Shown here piece after piece: positions 42,125 through 57,100 of a stretch of DNA of 64,000 nucleotides. Position numbers and translations under genes: made by a program. Each line of letters opens with the position of its first letter. Within the stretch, counting starts at the first letter, position 1. A model generated the notes under the pieces. That model had not been told where the DNA came from. It searched no databases and was given only the letters and a program-made list of their open reading frames with translations. Source of the stretch: Balanoglossus misakiensis (lineage: Eukaryota > Hemichordata); the NCBI GenBank assembly GCA_040954595.2, contig CM082582.2, positions 8,990,001 to 9,054,000 of the forward strand. Reading direction: 5' to 3'.

Positions 42125-45100
42125 TTATCTTCTAGGCGTGGCATGTTTGTTTGTGCGCAGGACTTGAATCATGAAATTTTTGCAGTCGGAACACACATCC
42201 TTCATAGAGCTGCTTGCACTTCGACCCCAGGTTGACCTTCGACCCATGGTTGGAGAGCAGGAGGGAGTTGCAGGAGCTGACTCACTGACAGAAAGAAACA
42301 AAAAAATAATGGCATTGCAAATTAACAGGATTTGCAAAGGCCTACTGGAACTCAAACTTCGGGCTATTTTTTTAGTTTCATTTCTGCAATGTTTTTCGTT
42401 CTACTCTGATTGACAACCTCCAGTTTCAATGGCAGCTGTGGATAAAATTAGCGCAGGTGACTGTTCCCTTTTAATCTCATTTACTGAAGCTGAAATTCTA
42501 TTTGTGTATTTCTCAAGTGCTACGGAAGACTACAAGGGCATACTGCTTGGTAACCATGTTGTCATATTTAATAACAGATTTGAACACTACTACTGTTAGA
42601 TTGGATTGTCTCTTGAATCCGGCCTTGCTCAATTCATCACAAGAGCCCATGTATCTGTCTTCAATTTCGTTTTGACCAGATGTTCTTTTCCAAATCCTCT
42701 GGTCACGAAGCCATTGCTGACGCTTTTGTAAACTATGAAAGATGGCATTTTTCCCATTTAAAAAAATTGAACAATATTTTTCCTGCCTTTACTAAATGTC
42801 TTCACGAATACACATTTTTTGGCTCAGTATAATCTTAAATCAGAAATCTGTTGTCAAGCAGATGTGTAATGATAATAATTGCCTCAAACTATTTTCAAGA
42901 CATTGATTGAATCAGGTGTGGGGAAATCTCACCTTCTGAGCACTTCTTCATCAAAGTAAAAATTTGACTCAAAACGTTTGGAAGGAGAAGTACTTGGCGA
43001 CAAGGCCTGTACAGGTATGTGTAGAAAATGATCTGATGGGATCTTCAGCCTCCTACAGCATCGTGAGCAAATAATCCTGGAGAGACAAGAAACAGGGTTG
43101 CTGATTGGTTGAGGGAGAGAAATTGTACGGGATCTGGCCAATATGAACCAATGTGGCATATCTGCTCACACCGATTTGAAACTACGGACACGTGTACATG
43201 ATATGCCAGTGTGTCATTTGTTTGAAAACAAACTTACCTTTTGCAAAGTTTACATTTATATTTTCTGTTGAATAAGGCGAATCGTTTCTTGCAGTTGAAA
43301 CAGACCTAGTGGGATAAAAAAGAAATTTAATGTAAATACAAATTTGCTGTGAGAATCAGAGATCCCAGAAAATGCACAATGCTTTGTCAAGTTTGTGTTT
43401 GAGTTTTCAACATATTCAACAAATTCTTTCAAGACACACCCACCTTTTCATTAAGGACCTCCAAATAAACTTTCTTGTTGGTTTGTAAGTTTTCCAGCTC
43501 TGCCTTACAAAGGACACTTCTTATGTGTTTGACTTCATCGATTGTTAGTGACAGATATTCCACTGGATCATCCCAACCATCCTGTATTACGAAATGAAAA
43601 ATGTTCAGATTTTAAGTACTATGTTCTTGTCCAGGAAACCCTAATGGTTCATTGGTTTTTGTTGTTTTTTGTATGATAATATCTGCAAAGACCAGCCACA
43701 CTAATGCTTTTCTGGATCGAACATTTTAACAATGATGATACAGCATCTCTGCTTGGCAGACGGAAGTATGCAGCATCTTAGTGTCGGTGTGTACAACCTT
43801 ACAAAGATCAGGTCAGCAGCTGTTTCCTGGGTGACATCTGCCCCACCAGTCAGGTTTAGGGTTAGAGTCGCTGTCAATCTCTGACAGGTAATTGTGACAC
43901 AGATAACTGTCTCAGAAACAATCAAACCAAACACATGTTAGTAAATGTAAATTGATGGGAAAAGGCAGGCATCTCTACTGACATGAGAAGATTATGTTGC
44001 TATGTTAATTGTTCTTTCATTCAAGCAAATGTCAGATGTACGGTACTTGGGCAGATCATGGAGATTTTTGTCAAGCAGCCAGGCACTGTGAACACAAGTA
44101 CTGTATTGTTAAATGGCCCAGCTTGGCTTAAATTAGATTTCATGCTTTTTCCTCAGAAAATTTAGACTTTTAATGTAATTAACCAATCGGATGGTTCATA
44201 ACATGCAAATTGCTAATGTGAGTGTTATGAAGGACCAAGACATCTCCACAACTACCATTTTGTCATTGTGACATGCGCCGTTGTCACAGTCGCAGGCAAA
44301 CGTTGCATGTTAGCATGCTTGCTTTTTTGCTTGCAACGAAGAAAGTGTAGAATTTTACCGCCATGGGCTGTTTTAAGTAAACCTGGTCTTCCGGAAGTGA
44401 GTAGAGACACCTGCCGTGATTTGAGCGACACTTGTAATTCACTCTTTGAGGATAGGCTTTTTTACTGACCATGGAAACCTTAGGGGTCTCACAGATGGAG
44501 ATGGAGTTCCGCCTCGGGGTACCGACAAGCGGCGCTTGGGCTTGACTCGGCAAACTCTCAAAGTTGGCTGCGTGAAAAAAAGAACAAAATCAAACCTAGT
44601 TAACATGGCTTCCAACATTCAAAAATATTCATAATGTGATGTTCAATCCCCTCATGTACCTGAAGAGGTAGTAAGGCTTACCTAGGCTGTATTTTCTCTC
44701 TGTAGTACTGTACGAACTAGGTTTTGTCTCTGAGATTTCATCAAAAGTGGAAGGATACACGTGATCTTTCGCTATCTCAACACTGCTGTCATCATCTTGG
44801 TATCCATCTGTCTGATCGTCTTCTGGCTCTGGGTAACTTTCGTCCTGCAAAAAAACAAAAAAACACAAGTGCATTACACAATAAGGCAAAGTATCTGCCT
44901 TTCATACATGGCACAATAAGTTAAAGTATTGATTATTTCTCATGGACTGGATGTTCATAGTAATTAAAGAGTGCCTTAATTAAACACTTACAAGTTCATC
45001 CCAATCAAGGATATTCAAATCAGCCAGGGTGATTTTCTTTTTGGTGACTGGGGATTTTGCCGGATCATGAGGTTCATCAGTACAGAGCTTGGATTTGTTC

Positions 45101-48100
45101 TCTGAAAGGGGAGAAAACATATCACAAGCGTTAATGTTGATGAATAATGCATGGTTACACTGTGGATACACAGAAATAAACACAGGTCTACATACATAAC
45201 GTACAACTTCAACACTTCTGAACATACGTGTATATGAGACTGTGGCAGAAATTCAGAAATGCCATTTCACCTTGAACCCGTGGTGCAGGTTTCAACCGGG
45301 GCTCTGATTTGATTTCTGCCAGCATCAACTCCCTGTGCGTCTTCCTTGGTGGTGTCAGAGGTGCCAAGTTCCTTTCACTGACCTGAGGTACAGAGGCAAT
45401 GAGAAGAGAAGGCTTGTAATCTGCAACATATCACGAGGTACACCATTTCCATAAGTCTAACGCCCTCACACAGCCATCATGAATTTTAACTCAATGTGAG
45501 GCCAATGGGGCAAAGTTGACCAATCACATCAAGTGTGTTGCCCCATTGGTCATGCTTTGAGGAAACATACCGGTTTCAGCGGTGGTCTTGATCGTATGAA
45601 TTCCAAAATCACATCATGAGCTTCTTTTTTCACCCTGGGTGGTATGTCACCGTTGACCTGAAAACATACAAAATAGAGACACATCAGTTAAGGATACACT
45701 CTTATAGTTGCCCGAAAAGTGTAAACCACTTCAGCTATGCATGACAAAGTATAAAGTGTTCAGAAAACATAATACATGAAGAGGCAGTGTTACCAATCTG
45801 AAAATGTCGGGTTCATGCATCTGCTGTAAACGTGTGTGAAGAATGGGATTAACTGACAAGAGACAACCTTTCCTTACCATGACTTGTTTGAGTAAATATC
45901 GTCTTGATCGAATATCATCCAAGAGCATTTCATACGGAGTCAGTTCAAATTCAATGGGCGCCCTCTTTGATGCGTCTACTTTCTTCAACTGAACTTCTTT
46001 GCGAAGATCTTTGATGACCTGCATCCACAAACGAGCCTATTTGGGGAGAAAATGTATTATTATTGGTGATGTTGGTCCCAAGGACCGGCACCAGAAAATT
46101 TGTAGTGGTCCAGTATCCTGTGGATTTTGTCAGCACTGAGGTTGTATGGTTGCATCCATCTGAGAACACTTTTTTAAAATATCCATCACTTCATTCTTCT
46201 TGGAATGATTTCTCGTCATTTATGTACAAAGAAAATCCAGTTTGGAAAGCCACTTACCCATTCTTGAATTCCAAGCTCGCGGAGGTCCACCTCTGTGACT
46301 TCGAAGCATCCTCCCCGGCCATCTATCTTGTCAGTTGCCAACCTCTGTAAATTCTGATGAGGCAATGGAGATTAACATAAACTGTAAGATCTTGGACAAG
46401 CAAAGGATCATTTTCCCCCCGAACTATCAAAGACTGGAATAATTTACCCTCAGACATTGTGACAGCAGAAACACTTGACTTTTTCCAAGCCAAAGTGGCA
46501 ACTGTCTTTTAATGAACCACTTGATGTATCTAACTACCTCATATCAGTAATTCAGCTGTGCAAAACTAACAAAATCTTCAACCTTGCTCACCTTACTCCC
46601 GCTTGTTATTTTTCCCAGAAACGTCGTGAGTTCTTGAACTTCAGCGACCAACGCTCGCACCACGGCCTGGTAGTGACTGGCAGCTTGTGAAGGATGGGGC
46701 AAATGTGAAGCACAGACCTAAAAAGTCCAAACAGATATTGAAAAATTAAGTTTATTTTTGTGCAGAACTTCTACAGCAAATTGAAGTCTACTGCCCTCAC
46801 AGTGAAATTAGTACATTCTTTCGTTTGACAAGAACTGGGGTTACACCAGTTCGGTATGAATCATCAACACGTGATACACGGTTGCAAATTAATTTTGTCC
46901 TAAAGTACATGTAAATGAAGTCCATCTATATAATTGATGGACACAAGCAATAAAGTGTGTTGTTTTTTATACTGTCAGGAGAGTTTCCCTCAACATCACA
47001 GTGGTTGAGTGAAAGTTTACATGTTGACCAGAATCACATTTACACCAGCTTCAGTTTTTCTGTTCTGTGACCCTGGGGTTATGCACACGTACACAGCCAG
47101 CCCTGTGAACATTTCTGATGACTCCTTCCCATGCCTGTCTGCACGTACGTCTCTCAGATTTTGTTGCAGTTGTGGGTATGATATGTCAGTACAGAAAAAC
47201 TGTCAGGGAAATTTCCGACACTAACCCAGAAAACAACATAAATGACACAGGAGTATTGAATATGAAAAGAAATTACAATATACATCATTAACAGAACTTG
47301 ATTACTGTAACAATTAGTGTTAACCAACACGAATCCACCTGAACACAGAATTGAACAGTGAACTGTGACCTACAGAGCCATAATTTAGACGGAGAAACAT
47401 TTCCAGCTTTACACTGCACAGTCAACTCTAATACTCAGTATATATATCGTTCCCTCTGATATTGTACTGAACTAATATTTAGATCTAATCGATACCATGG
47501 CAACACTTCCAGACCCACTTAAGTATGTCTGTATTCATAAATTCTTCGAAGGGATACCCATTCAGCTGTACAGTGCTTAGCAACTGTAATATTATTCACC
47601 AAGCTATCAACTGACAATAATCTGGATTTCTCCCAGTATGGCTCAGTAGTCACTTTACTGATTGAACTTTAATTGCTAGAAGAGTATAGTATTATTATGG
47701 GCATGCAGACGTCTGAAGAGAAAATCTGATATGAAAAGTAGAATTATCGTAACAATTTCACATAGAGTGATAGATGAACATATTTGCCCAGGTGTGTGTG
47801 ATTTCATGTTACCGTGGTACATTCAGTACACTTCCAAAAACACGCAACAAGAAAACACTAATCATCATGACTAAAGTCATCATGTGAATTCCTTGTTGAC
47901 TGCAAGTCTCCAACCTCCTTTGGAGAAAGTCTACCCATATTCCAATGTTACACGGTAGCTTTCCTTTTATTCATGCGACTGTTATGAAACCTCGCTCACG
48001 CAAAGACGTCGCCCATCCTTTGTCAAAATTCACGCAGACTCCAACACAATACATGTTTCACTCCAGTTGAATAAGTCAAACCCTACACATTGTTACCCCA

Positions 48101-51100
48101 CCACAATAAAACTGCATTCTTCGCCACCTTTACCGCCTCAATATCAAATGAATTCCACCGCTTGACTAATCTCCCCCAGAGAATTCCATTCAATTGTTCT
48201 GTTTCAATGTCAAGACACTATACTTCTACCTACAGGTGCCGTTTCCTACTCTAATTGTTCAATCTGTTGTTTATTCTGAATTGCTACATTCTGGCGCGAA
48301 GGAAGCTAGCACAAAAGTTTAGCATTTCGTTAGAAATCTAAGGGTTGGAACTCTTTTCACTACTGATTAAATCTACCATCCAACAGCATGCTAATTTTAA
48401 CAAAGGCTTGTGCCACAGGAGGATACAAAGCTGAAGTATACACATCACAGGAGCAGTATAAGTTGAGCACCAGACAAACAACTTGACTCAAACTGCACCT
48501 GTGATATGAGACCCATGTGGCAGATATGCAATATCTCCCAGTGGAATTTAAAAACAACTGTCCCACATCTTTCATTCCAATTTCGGACAATAATCGCTTC
48601 CTCAATTTCTTCACACAAGGTGGAATCCCAGTTTTTATGGTTTCAGCAATAAATCTTTATGATCTATTCCAAACTCGCCAACTCAATAGTAAAGTAATTC
48701 CATCCCTACTTAATGTTAAACCGAGGGAGATCATAAATTCAGTGATCCCATCAGCATATTCTCATTGACTTAATGAGAATCTTATATGAAAGTGTACAAA
48801 GCAAATTAAAAGAATGAAAATCATGCATTTCAGACATTTGACCGTGTCTCTCAGAAGGTCAGACTTGCCATTCGCCGTCACGAATCTGTCCCTTTTTTAA
48901 GAAACCTTGTCTGCTCTTTTAATAAATTATTTACATGGATGAGGTCACTGACCTGGTGGCCTTATAGTAAGTTATTGGCAGAAACATCACTAGAAATTCA
49001 AGCATTTGGAGGTTTGGATTGAGATACAGTTTATCAGAATGCTAACGTTTTCATGGGTGGGACTCAGCTGTGGTTGCCACAACAACAGATCAATATGGTA
49101 ATTGCTAGATCACTAAAAACTAAAAGGGAATCAATTTTGACTGGTGAAAATGCTGCAGGTATTATCTGGTGGTTTAATTGAAAGATCTGAATGCGATGAC
49201 TGTCTGAAGATCAATACGGGAAAATTGAAGGCCTCTAGACTCTGACAGCTCCTGGAATTACACCAGCATTCTACGAACAAATTTGCTGTGCAGTTGTAAT
49301 TACCAGCTTCCTGATGTCCAATTTGTCTTTCCAATTCACAGGGAGTGAAGGCAAAAGTACTTTTCTTTTTCAAATGCTGCACACGCACACAAGGCTTTCA
49401 CAAAGAGCTGCAACGATAGCTGTCATAATTGCACAAATACAGATAATGTTACAAAATTGGTGTTTTGACTACAGTAAATGTAGACCACTTCTCCAGTTGC
49501 CACTGTTCACCAGAGTTGGGTTTCCATCTGTTTTTGTAAGAAACCGTTTCCCAGTACGATGAAATACATTGCTGCTCTTACATTTCAGAAGCGAAACAGG
49601 ATATCTGTTATCATTATGACTTTTCTTGACTTCCCGGGATATCAGATGTAATATACAACCAAGATGAGAAAAAGTTTTTTTTACAAAAAAATGTCCATAT
49701 TCTAAATTTGCACAAATTTTTGAGACACTGGAGACTAGTAATCACTATATAATCCAGCACTGAGACGGCATATTTGAGGCTCAATATCACATTCTCTGAA
49801 TATTATAATGACTATTTTTGGTCTACGTCCGAGGTTATTTATTTTTACTGGTGAACTGCAAAATACCATATTGTCATCTGTCTGACAGAGTACTGATTTC
49901 ACTCCACATACTAGCATAAATAACTGTCATATAACTTAAAAATACACACATTAATAGATTTTGAAAAATCAAGGCAGTAGCACAGTTTTTCGTTAACAAC
50001 ATAACAATTTATTTCAGTAACCAAAGTTTTTGTTCTTATAAAATTTTAATAACACCTATATTTCAAATAATTGGCAATTATTTAACAACATTCCACGAAG
50101 GTGTCAACTCTGACATTAATAGAAATTCCAGACCGATATCCATATTTATTCAGGAATTATCTGTTTGGCAGCTAGGCTGGAAATGATATTTTAAAAGCAA
50201 GTGCTCACTAGACGCATAATTTATTGTCCGAACAGTAAATTTCCATGTTTGACACGTGTATTGATTACACAATTTAACAGCGAAATGCAAAGCTTCACTG
50301 ACACTGGATGATAGACATCAAGGTTGCACTGTACAACAAGGCCCCGCACTACATCTATAAATACACTAACATTGATCCACGGCTTTTTGAGAAAGCACAA
50401 GTCGAAAGCAATTATTCATGCCCCACGCACAATTCATGGTCAACTGCAGTCACGGAATAGACTTAGAGGTCTGCGCACTTAGTGTCATTATAGTAGAACA
50501 CATTTGCTCACTCACATTCTCTGTCTGTCTCCATTCCTTCCTTCGTCCCTCTCTCCTCAAATCCTCCCTCTCTTCCAAACGGTACATGTACACACACAGA
50601 GTGGGTGTTTGTGTGTACACTCATTCCAGACATGTAATACAGAGATTATATGTGTGAAATATGAGCAAAGATCGATTGATTGTGAATCAAGAATTTTTTT
50701 TTTCTTTCAACAAATCTGTAACATACTCGCTTGGGAATTGGGAATTGTTACATCGCGATATCAGTCATAGACGTGATATTGACATGTACCAATTCCCAAG
50801 CTTCTGTGACCTGTAACATACATTTGCAGCAACTCAAATGACACGACCATAAACCCCACACAACCAGGAAGCATTTGTGGAAGGCTTGGGAACACGGTCA
50901 CCATCAACATCAACACAGTCACACCTGGTTGCCATCAATGGAAACAATCACCATGCCCCTATAAACTGATGGAGCCCAGGAGATGGATGCTCACTCGTTT
51001 GGAAAATCTATGAGATGTATATAAGAACCTAATCACCCAGGTGGTTAGTGTTTCACGGCCATGGGAACTGCAATCCCGTGGAAATTCCCAGCAATCAGGA

Positions 51101-54100
51101 ATGCTTCAAGTTTCCAGCATCAATGTGTCCATTGTATATGGCGACTAAGTTAGTTTCTTTCATATCACTCTTACTATAGTTGACAGAAGCTAAAAGTTCT
51201 GTACAGTAATGACGACTCTATATACACTTATAATTTTTCATCCAAAGTAGTCTTTTCTAGATTTTCTGCTTTTAAAAGGAAGAAGCAAAGCATGGTATTT
51301 TTTTAAAGTAATGACTGATTTTATCCAAACATGTATAATGTATTTCACTTTAGAGGAGGCACTCTTTCTTCGCTGAAGTCTTCAAGCTGGCATTCACTGA
51401 CAAATGAGTTGGACTGACAAAGACTGGAGTGTGGCGTGTGTGAGAACTGAAAAGGCTCTCACAAGAAATGGTCATGTGGGTGATAAATTTGCAGTGATTC
51501 ACAGGCAAATGTCTCCAGATGGAGTATCCCCCTTTGCCGACTAATTTGGATGATATCTCAGGGCGCTAACGCCTGCAGCGACAAGGCATTTTACAAAATG
51601 ACACGAGGGACAATGACGTATTCAATATTTGAATGTTCCCCTATCTACTAGTATTAAATAGACATGGCAAGCTAGATCATCCCAAATAGAATGCAAAGAT
51701 TCAACATCCATCACACCATACCAGTATATTGAACACAAAATAACCTTAAAACCTTTGACACTCACAGCAACATTACAGAATTACAGAACAAAATTATAAA
51801 TATTGAAAATTAAAATACTCATTCAATCAATACAATGATTGATAACCTTAATACTGTACATGCCTAATTACAAAATCAAACAATAAATTTCACGGACAGT
51901 ATTCCACTGGGACAAAAATATCTAGCTTTGTGGGAATTGATTTCAAGTCTATGGTATTTTTATAACTGTACGTTTTTATCCTACTTCAAAAATTAAATAT
52001 TTAGAGCAAATCATCTTTGCTGCGGGCTGCATAAATCAAATGAATAATAACTCTAATATTAAAACCCATGCAAATATCACAGGTTCAGTTCTCAAATATC
52101 GTGAACACTTCACATGCAAATTCACATGATAGACAAATAAGAAACCTCTTCATCTCACCAACTGTAGGTATTTTCATCTCTGTGAAGTAATACGAATAAA
52201 TGATTTTCCTAAAACTTAAGATTCCATTTTTCAAATGTTCTGCTTCATTCACACAATATTTAAATTACTACCACACTGGCATATCTAAGTCGACCCCAAA
52301 TAGATTAGCCTTTGGCGAGGAAGCAAAAGAAACTATGGGTGTGTGCTTTACTTGGGACTAGCGCAAAACACTTGGCGTCCCCACCCTAGCCCTGTGTTTG
52401 TATGAATCACATGGGAGGGGCACATGTTTGCCCTCATTTCTGAACGAATCAGTCACGTTTTCGAAAGCGTGCTCCGATATGTTTTGCAAACACTGCCATT
52501 AACAATTTTTGCGATTGTGAGTTCGGTTCTGAATGATTCCAAATTGAAAGATCATTACGTTTCTTTGTTGTTCTCAGTGGCCTCAGAGTCAGGAATCTCT
52601 TATGCGGGGCTTATAAAACCTGACCGGGCAAACAATGGAAAGGGGGAAAAATGTACTGGTTCCAGCATTTATCACGCAAGCTGTTTGATTCCATACCTCA
52701 ATCATACTCTCAATGTGAATCATTACAGAAAAATCTAACATTTCATATCGCAGTCATTGAGCAACGGTGCAAACTCTAGTGGGGGCATAGCACAATTTAT
52801 CATGAGATAATCTTTATTAATATCAATAATGAAAATATATCTCAAGTTTGATCAAATATCTTGCATTCTCAGAGGAATTAGTTTCAAGTATTTATCCATG
52901 GCTATACCGGTATGTGATCATTTTTGATTATCTTCTAACAGCAGTACAAATGTCATTAAACTGAATTTAAAAAATTACACACTTTCTTAGCAGTCTGATC
53001 TGACTCCTATATGTTCTCAATGGCAATGTTGGACCTCAACACAACAGTGGGGGTATGAGGTTTCTACCCAGACTATAATTCAGTTGTCGATAAGAACCAT
53101 CTTGACTATTGTGGACACACACACAGGCTGTGTTGACTTCACAGGCCAAACACCTGAGCCCCCTCAACATGCTTTAGGGGGTAGAAAACACAAAGTTATC
53201 ATCAACCCGCATAAAATAAGTTCATTGCTACCGTCATGGATATATTTGAATTTGATGACCAGTACAAATTTCTCAACATTGTCGATGGGAGGAATATTTG
53301 TGTCACGTTTTCCAACACGTGCTTTAATGAATCAGTTGGTGATCACAGAAATAAAGGCAATCGACCACAGGGGGTAATCCTCATTCTCACGTCAACAATG
53401 CGCAAGGACAATATTTATCACATCTTGTAATCTGATGGGTACATCATCACATGCCTCCAACAACGTGATCACCTTAATTTTATTAGAAGGAGAAAATATT
53501 ATTATGAATCCTGGTTCAATGTTTAGTGGAATTAACAGTTTGCATCCTGACCTCCTGGTGACCTATGATGTCATTCAGAAGTTTTCATCCAGGCCCAGGG
53601 TCCAAAGGGGGAGTGTAAGCCAGAGATTGTAAGTCTGGCAATGATGATAACCATATCACTGAGACTGAGATAAAACTGTGCTTATCAATTGATATTTCAA
53701 CCGATCAATAGATCTTGTCTGCTGTTGGATATTGTTGAGAGGCATGATTGACAATTTGTGGTCACTGACCTCTCCCCCCCCCCCCTCCCCAAGGTTAAAG
53801 AGGAGGAGGGGTAGTCCCACAAAACAGCTGTAGTTGTGTGCCACCCATCCACTTTTCACGCCAGATTTACCCAGAACTAGCATTCTGGTTTATATTAACT
53901 GCATGGGTCTTGTTCAGTGCACACACATATTTTTTTCACATAATTAAATGCAAACAGAACCAAGACCACTGGACTATTTTCACAGGACAAACAACCTTAT
54001 CTCCATAATTAAAGCACATTCACCATCATATAATCATTTTTATTTTTATTGTAATTATCAGTCAATATTATTCCACCTACATTATTCGAGGAGCTATTCA

Positions 54101-57100
54101 TAGCGACCATGACTCACTACATGAATAAGTGTTTGACAATCATAATAAACATGTCATATACATGTAGTAATCAAAACATCAGCTTCAACAGCAGGGTCAT
54201 GAACTATTTAATAGCTCGTTTATCAGTTAATAATTAGAAAATTATAATAGATCATTATCTTAATACAAAGGACAGCAATTAACAAGCAGCAGTGGAATAC
54301 ATGTACAGGCCTGTCAAGGCTGCTCTAACCTTTCACCAACGACCTTTGGCTATTGTTCAGTGGTACCATTGAGAATAGTGCGGTTACACCCAAATATAGC
54401 ATGGCAGCGAGGAACAGTCATCCAATTTTGAGCCAACGTCAGACTGTTGCGTTGTTTATAACACAAACAGAACAAAGCTTTGACACACCATATTCATTAG
54501 ACAGGACCTGAGATTATCCGATAAACAAGGCCATTATATTTTTTTCACATTCTCATGTTAATGTCACAGTGCAATTTGTAGATATCCATCCATAAATCAG
54601 CAACTCACAAAGTAACCTATCAGCTACAGTAACAACTTGTGAAATAGTTTGTGTTCTTCTTTTACAACCCATCTGATATTGACACCGAGATTCTAAGTGG
54701 TCTGAAGCAATCAGCTAATGGTTGTATATTTGAAAGCACATATTTACAGTACACTGTAAAGTTGACTGTCACTGCGTCAGTAAGTTAAATGTACAGACGT
54801 AACGAATGCAGCGGTCTAGTAAACTTCCCACTGATTGGTCATTTTTTGAGAATTAAACCAGACTTGCTAGACAGTCACCTCTGTACATCATTAGATGCAC
54901 CAAAGATGAAAACTGTAAGACTGGATCTGCTGAGGCACTCTATGTCACCTCATACCAGTACAAGTATATAAGTGTTTTACATTTTAATATACACATTGTT
55001 TGTAAACATCAAAGAAATTGATTACTATGCATGTTAAACCAGCAAAAAGTGAAAGTATGGAAATTACTGGCAGATGACATCATCACTCAATCTTCACAGC
55101 TTATCATAAGTTATAGGGGAAAACTTTACACGTAATATACAGACAAATATAAGACAATGACAATACCTTTACGTTCAAAGTACATATCTATTTTTGGAGG
55201 AAGTTTGTGCTCTCTATGAAGCATATCTTATCAGTAGATATAGCTTCTAGCCACAATATTGCTCACAACATCTGTGCACTATTGTTGCCAAAAATTTCAG
55301 CTCACTATGGAAATTCACCACCAATTGACATTTTGTCTTCGAACACCTAAAGCAACTTGTCTTCTTATTCTTCACATAGTTTGAAAACACTGAAAACACT
55401 CAACAGACTTCACAAAAATAAACAAATGAAACTTACTTGTAGAACTTGAGTAAATGTGGAGCACGATTGTTTCCCATCATCCTCTTCACTTTGAGAAATC
55501 CCGCCGCTCGGCGATTGATTGTCTTCCAAAGTCCTGTGAACGTGTAAATTATCCTGTGAATCACAAATGTCGCTGCAGTCGCTCTTGTTTTCCTCTTCCC
55601 AGCTGCCTTCGTCGAAATCCTGCCCATCCACGATTCCCTCGTCTTCAAGGTTGTTGTTCTCCTCTTCGTCGCCATCTTCGTCTCCCAGCATCTTCTCAAG
55701 CAGCTGCTCCAAGGAGGTGCTGAGCTCCCTTTCTTTGTCGCCAGTGATGCCATAGTCCAAAGCCGAGTACACAGTCAGACCGAGTTCATAAACAGCCTGA
55801 AATGATTTTTTAAAATAAAAAATATCAATAAAGTTAGGGGAAATACGCAACAGAAGTTCTCATGACAAAAATAAAACTTTTACCAAATATGTGAAATAAT
55901 TGAAATTCATGTCCAACAATTTTTGTTTGTGAGGATTTGATTGGTCAATTTTACTTGGGTCATGTGACACGTTTAAACCAATGATACAAGACTTTTGTCA
56001 ACCACGCAGAATTCAGGACACAGGCTGCCTTTCTCGTCATTCCAATGTGTTCATGCTCATGCTATTTAACCTGGTAATAAATTCAAGTTAGCCTCCAGCT
56101 CTCCGCAATGAGTTACCCCCTCCAGCACTTGCCCCTAAAGAACAGGCCAGAGATTTTCAATAATTCAACCTTATTCAGGGGTTGATAAGTCATAATCCAC
56201 TTATCCAGTGATTTGATTGACGAGACGTCCTGCGATTTGTACACTGGGGAGGTCCACACAGGGCAATGTCAAAGACTCCAGCGCATAATTTTATTCACCA
56301 ACATATGAACCCATTCGGCTTAGTAGCCACTGTCTGTCTATATGGAAATACAACTCTATAAAGACTGCAGATCTGTCTTATAATGTGAACAACATTACTT
56401 GCAATCAGAAAGCATGCATTGAGTGTATTATCTCAAAAATTCTTTCACAATCTCACATCTGTAGAAAGAAATGCTGACCTACAAAAATATCTGCCCCAAA
56501 GTTTTGTTTCTCTCCTTTATATTTATTTTTCTTGGAATGATTTTGTACAAAAATATTGATGCAATAATATTTCACTGATATTTCAATATGCTTTTAATTC
56601 TCTGTACCATCAATTTCCCTTGTAAATGCCAGTTGAAAATCAATTGATTAGATTCAGAATTATGGTTTTCTCAATTACTGCCATTAACTCCCCAGCTGAT
56701 ACTAAATGGATTATGGTATCATTTTATATTTACATGGTTATTAAGTTGGACAAAAGGATGACTGGTATCTGATAAAGAAACGGCTTCATCTCACTGTTTT
56801 TTCAGGTTGTTTCACTGTGTCTGATGAATTCACTTTCTTTTTAGACAAAATAATCTGTCTTATTTTTTGTGGTGAAAGACTGCAAAAGCAAAGGTCAAGC
56901 CATCGATCCATTATCCCATTAAGAATACAGCGACGGATATAAACAGCACTGTAGTATCCTGTTCTTCCTACAGAGGTCCTGGACTATCGGCCACAGACAC
57001 AACTGTGTAGGATATCCATTTTCTCTGATTGAAAGAGTGTCAATTTACTTAATTCAATATTTCTATAAATAGTATCCTCAGATTTAAGAAAACGCCTTCA

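Noticed and set aside
50300-50450. 47-codon plus-strand open stretch in Spire intron 3 reading [13 protein letters not shown] and onward
   Set aside because: Protein-like composition but no start, no recognisable family and no clear splice sites in agreement; chance cannot be excluded.
52424-52738. 104-codon plus-strand frame in Spire intron 3
   Set aside because: No recognisable domain or signal, no plausible splice context, and codon composition like the surrounding intron.
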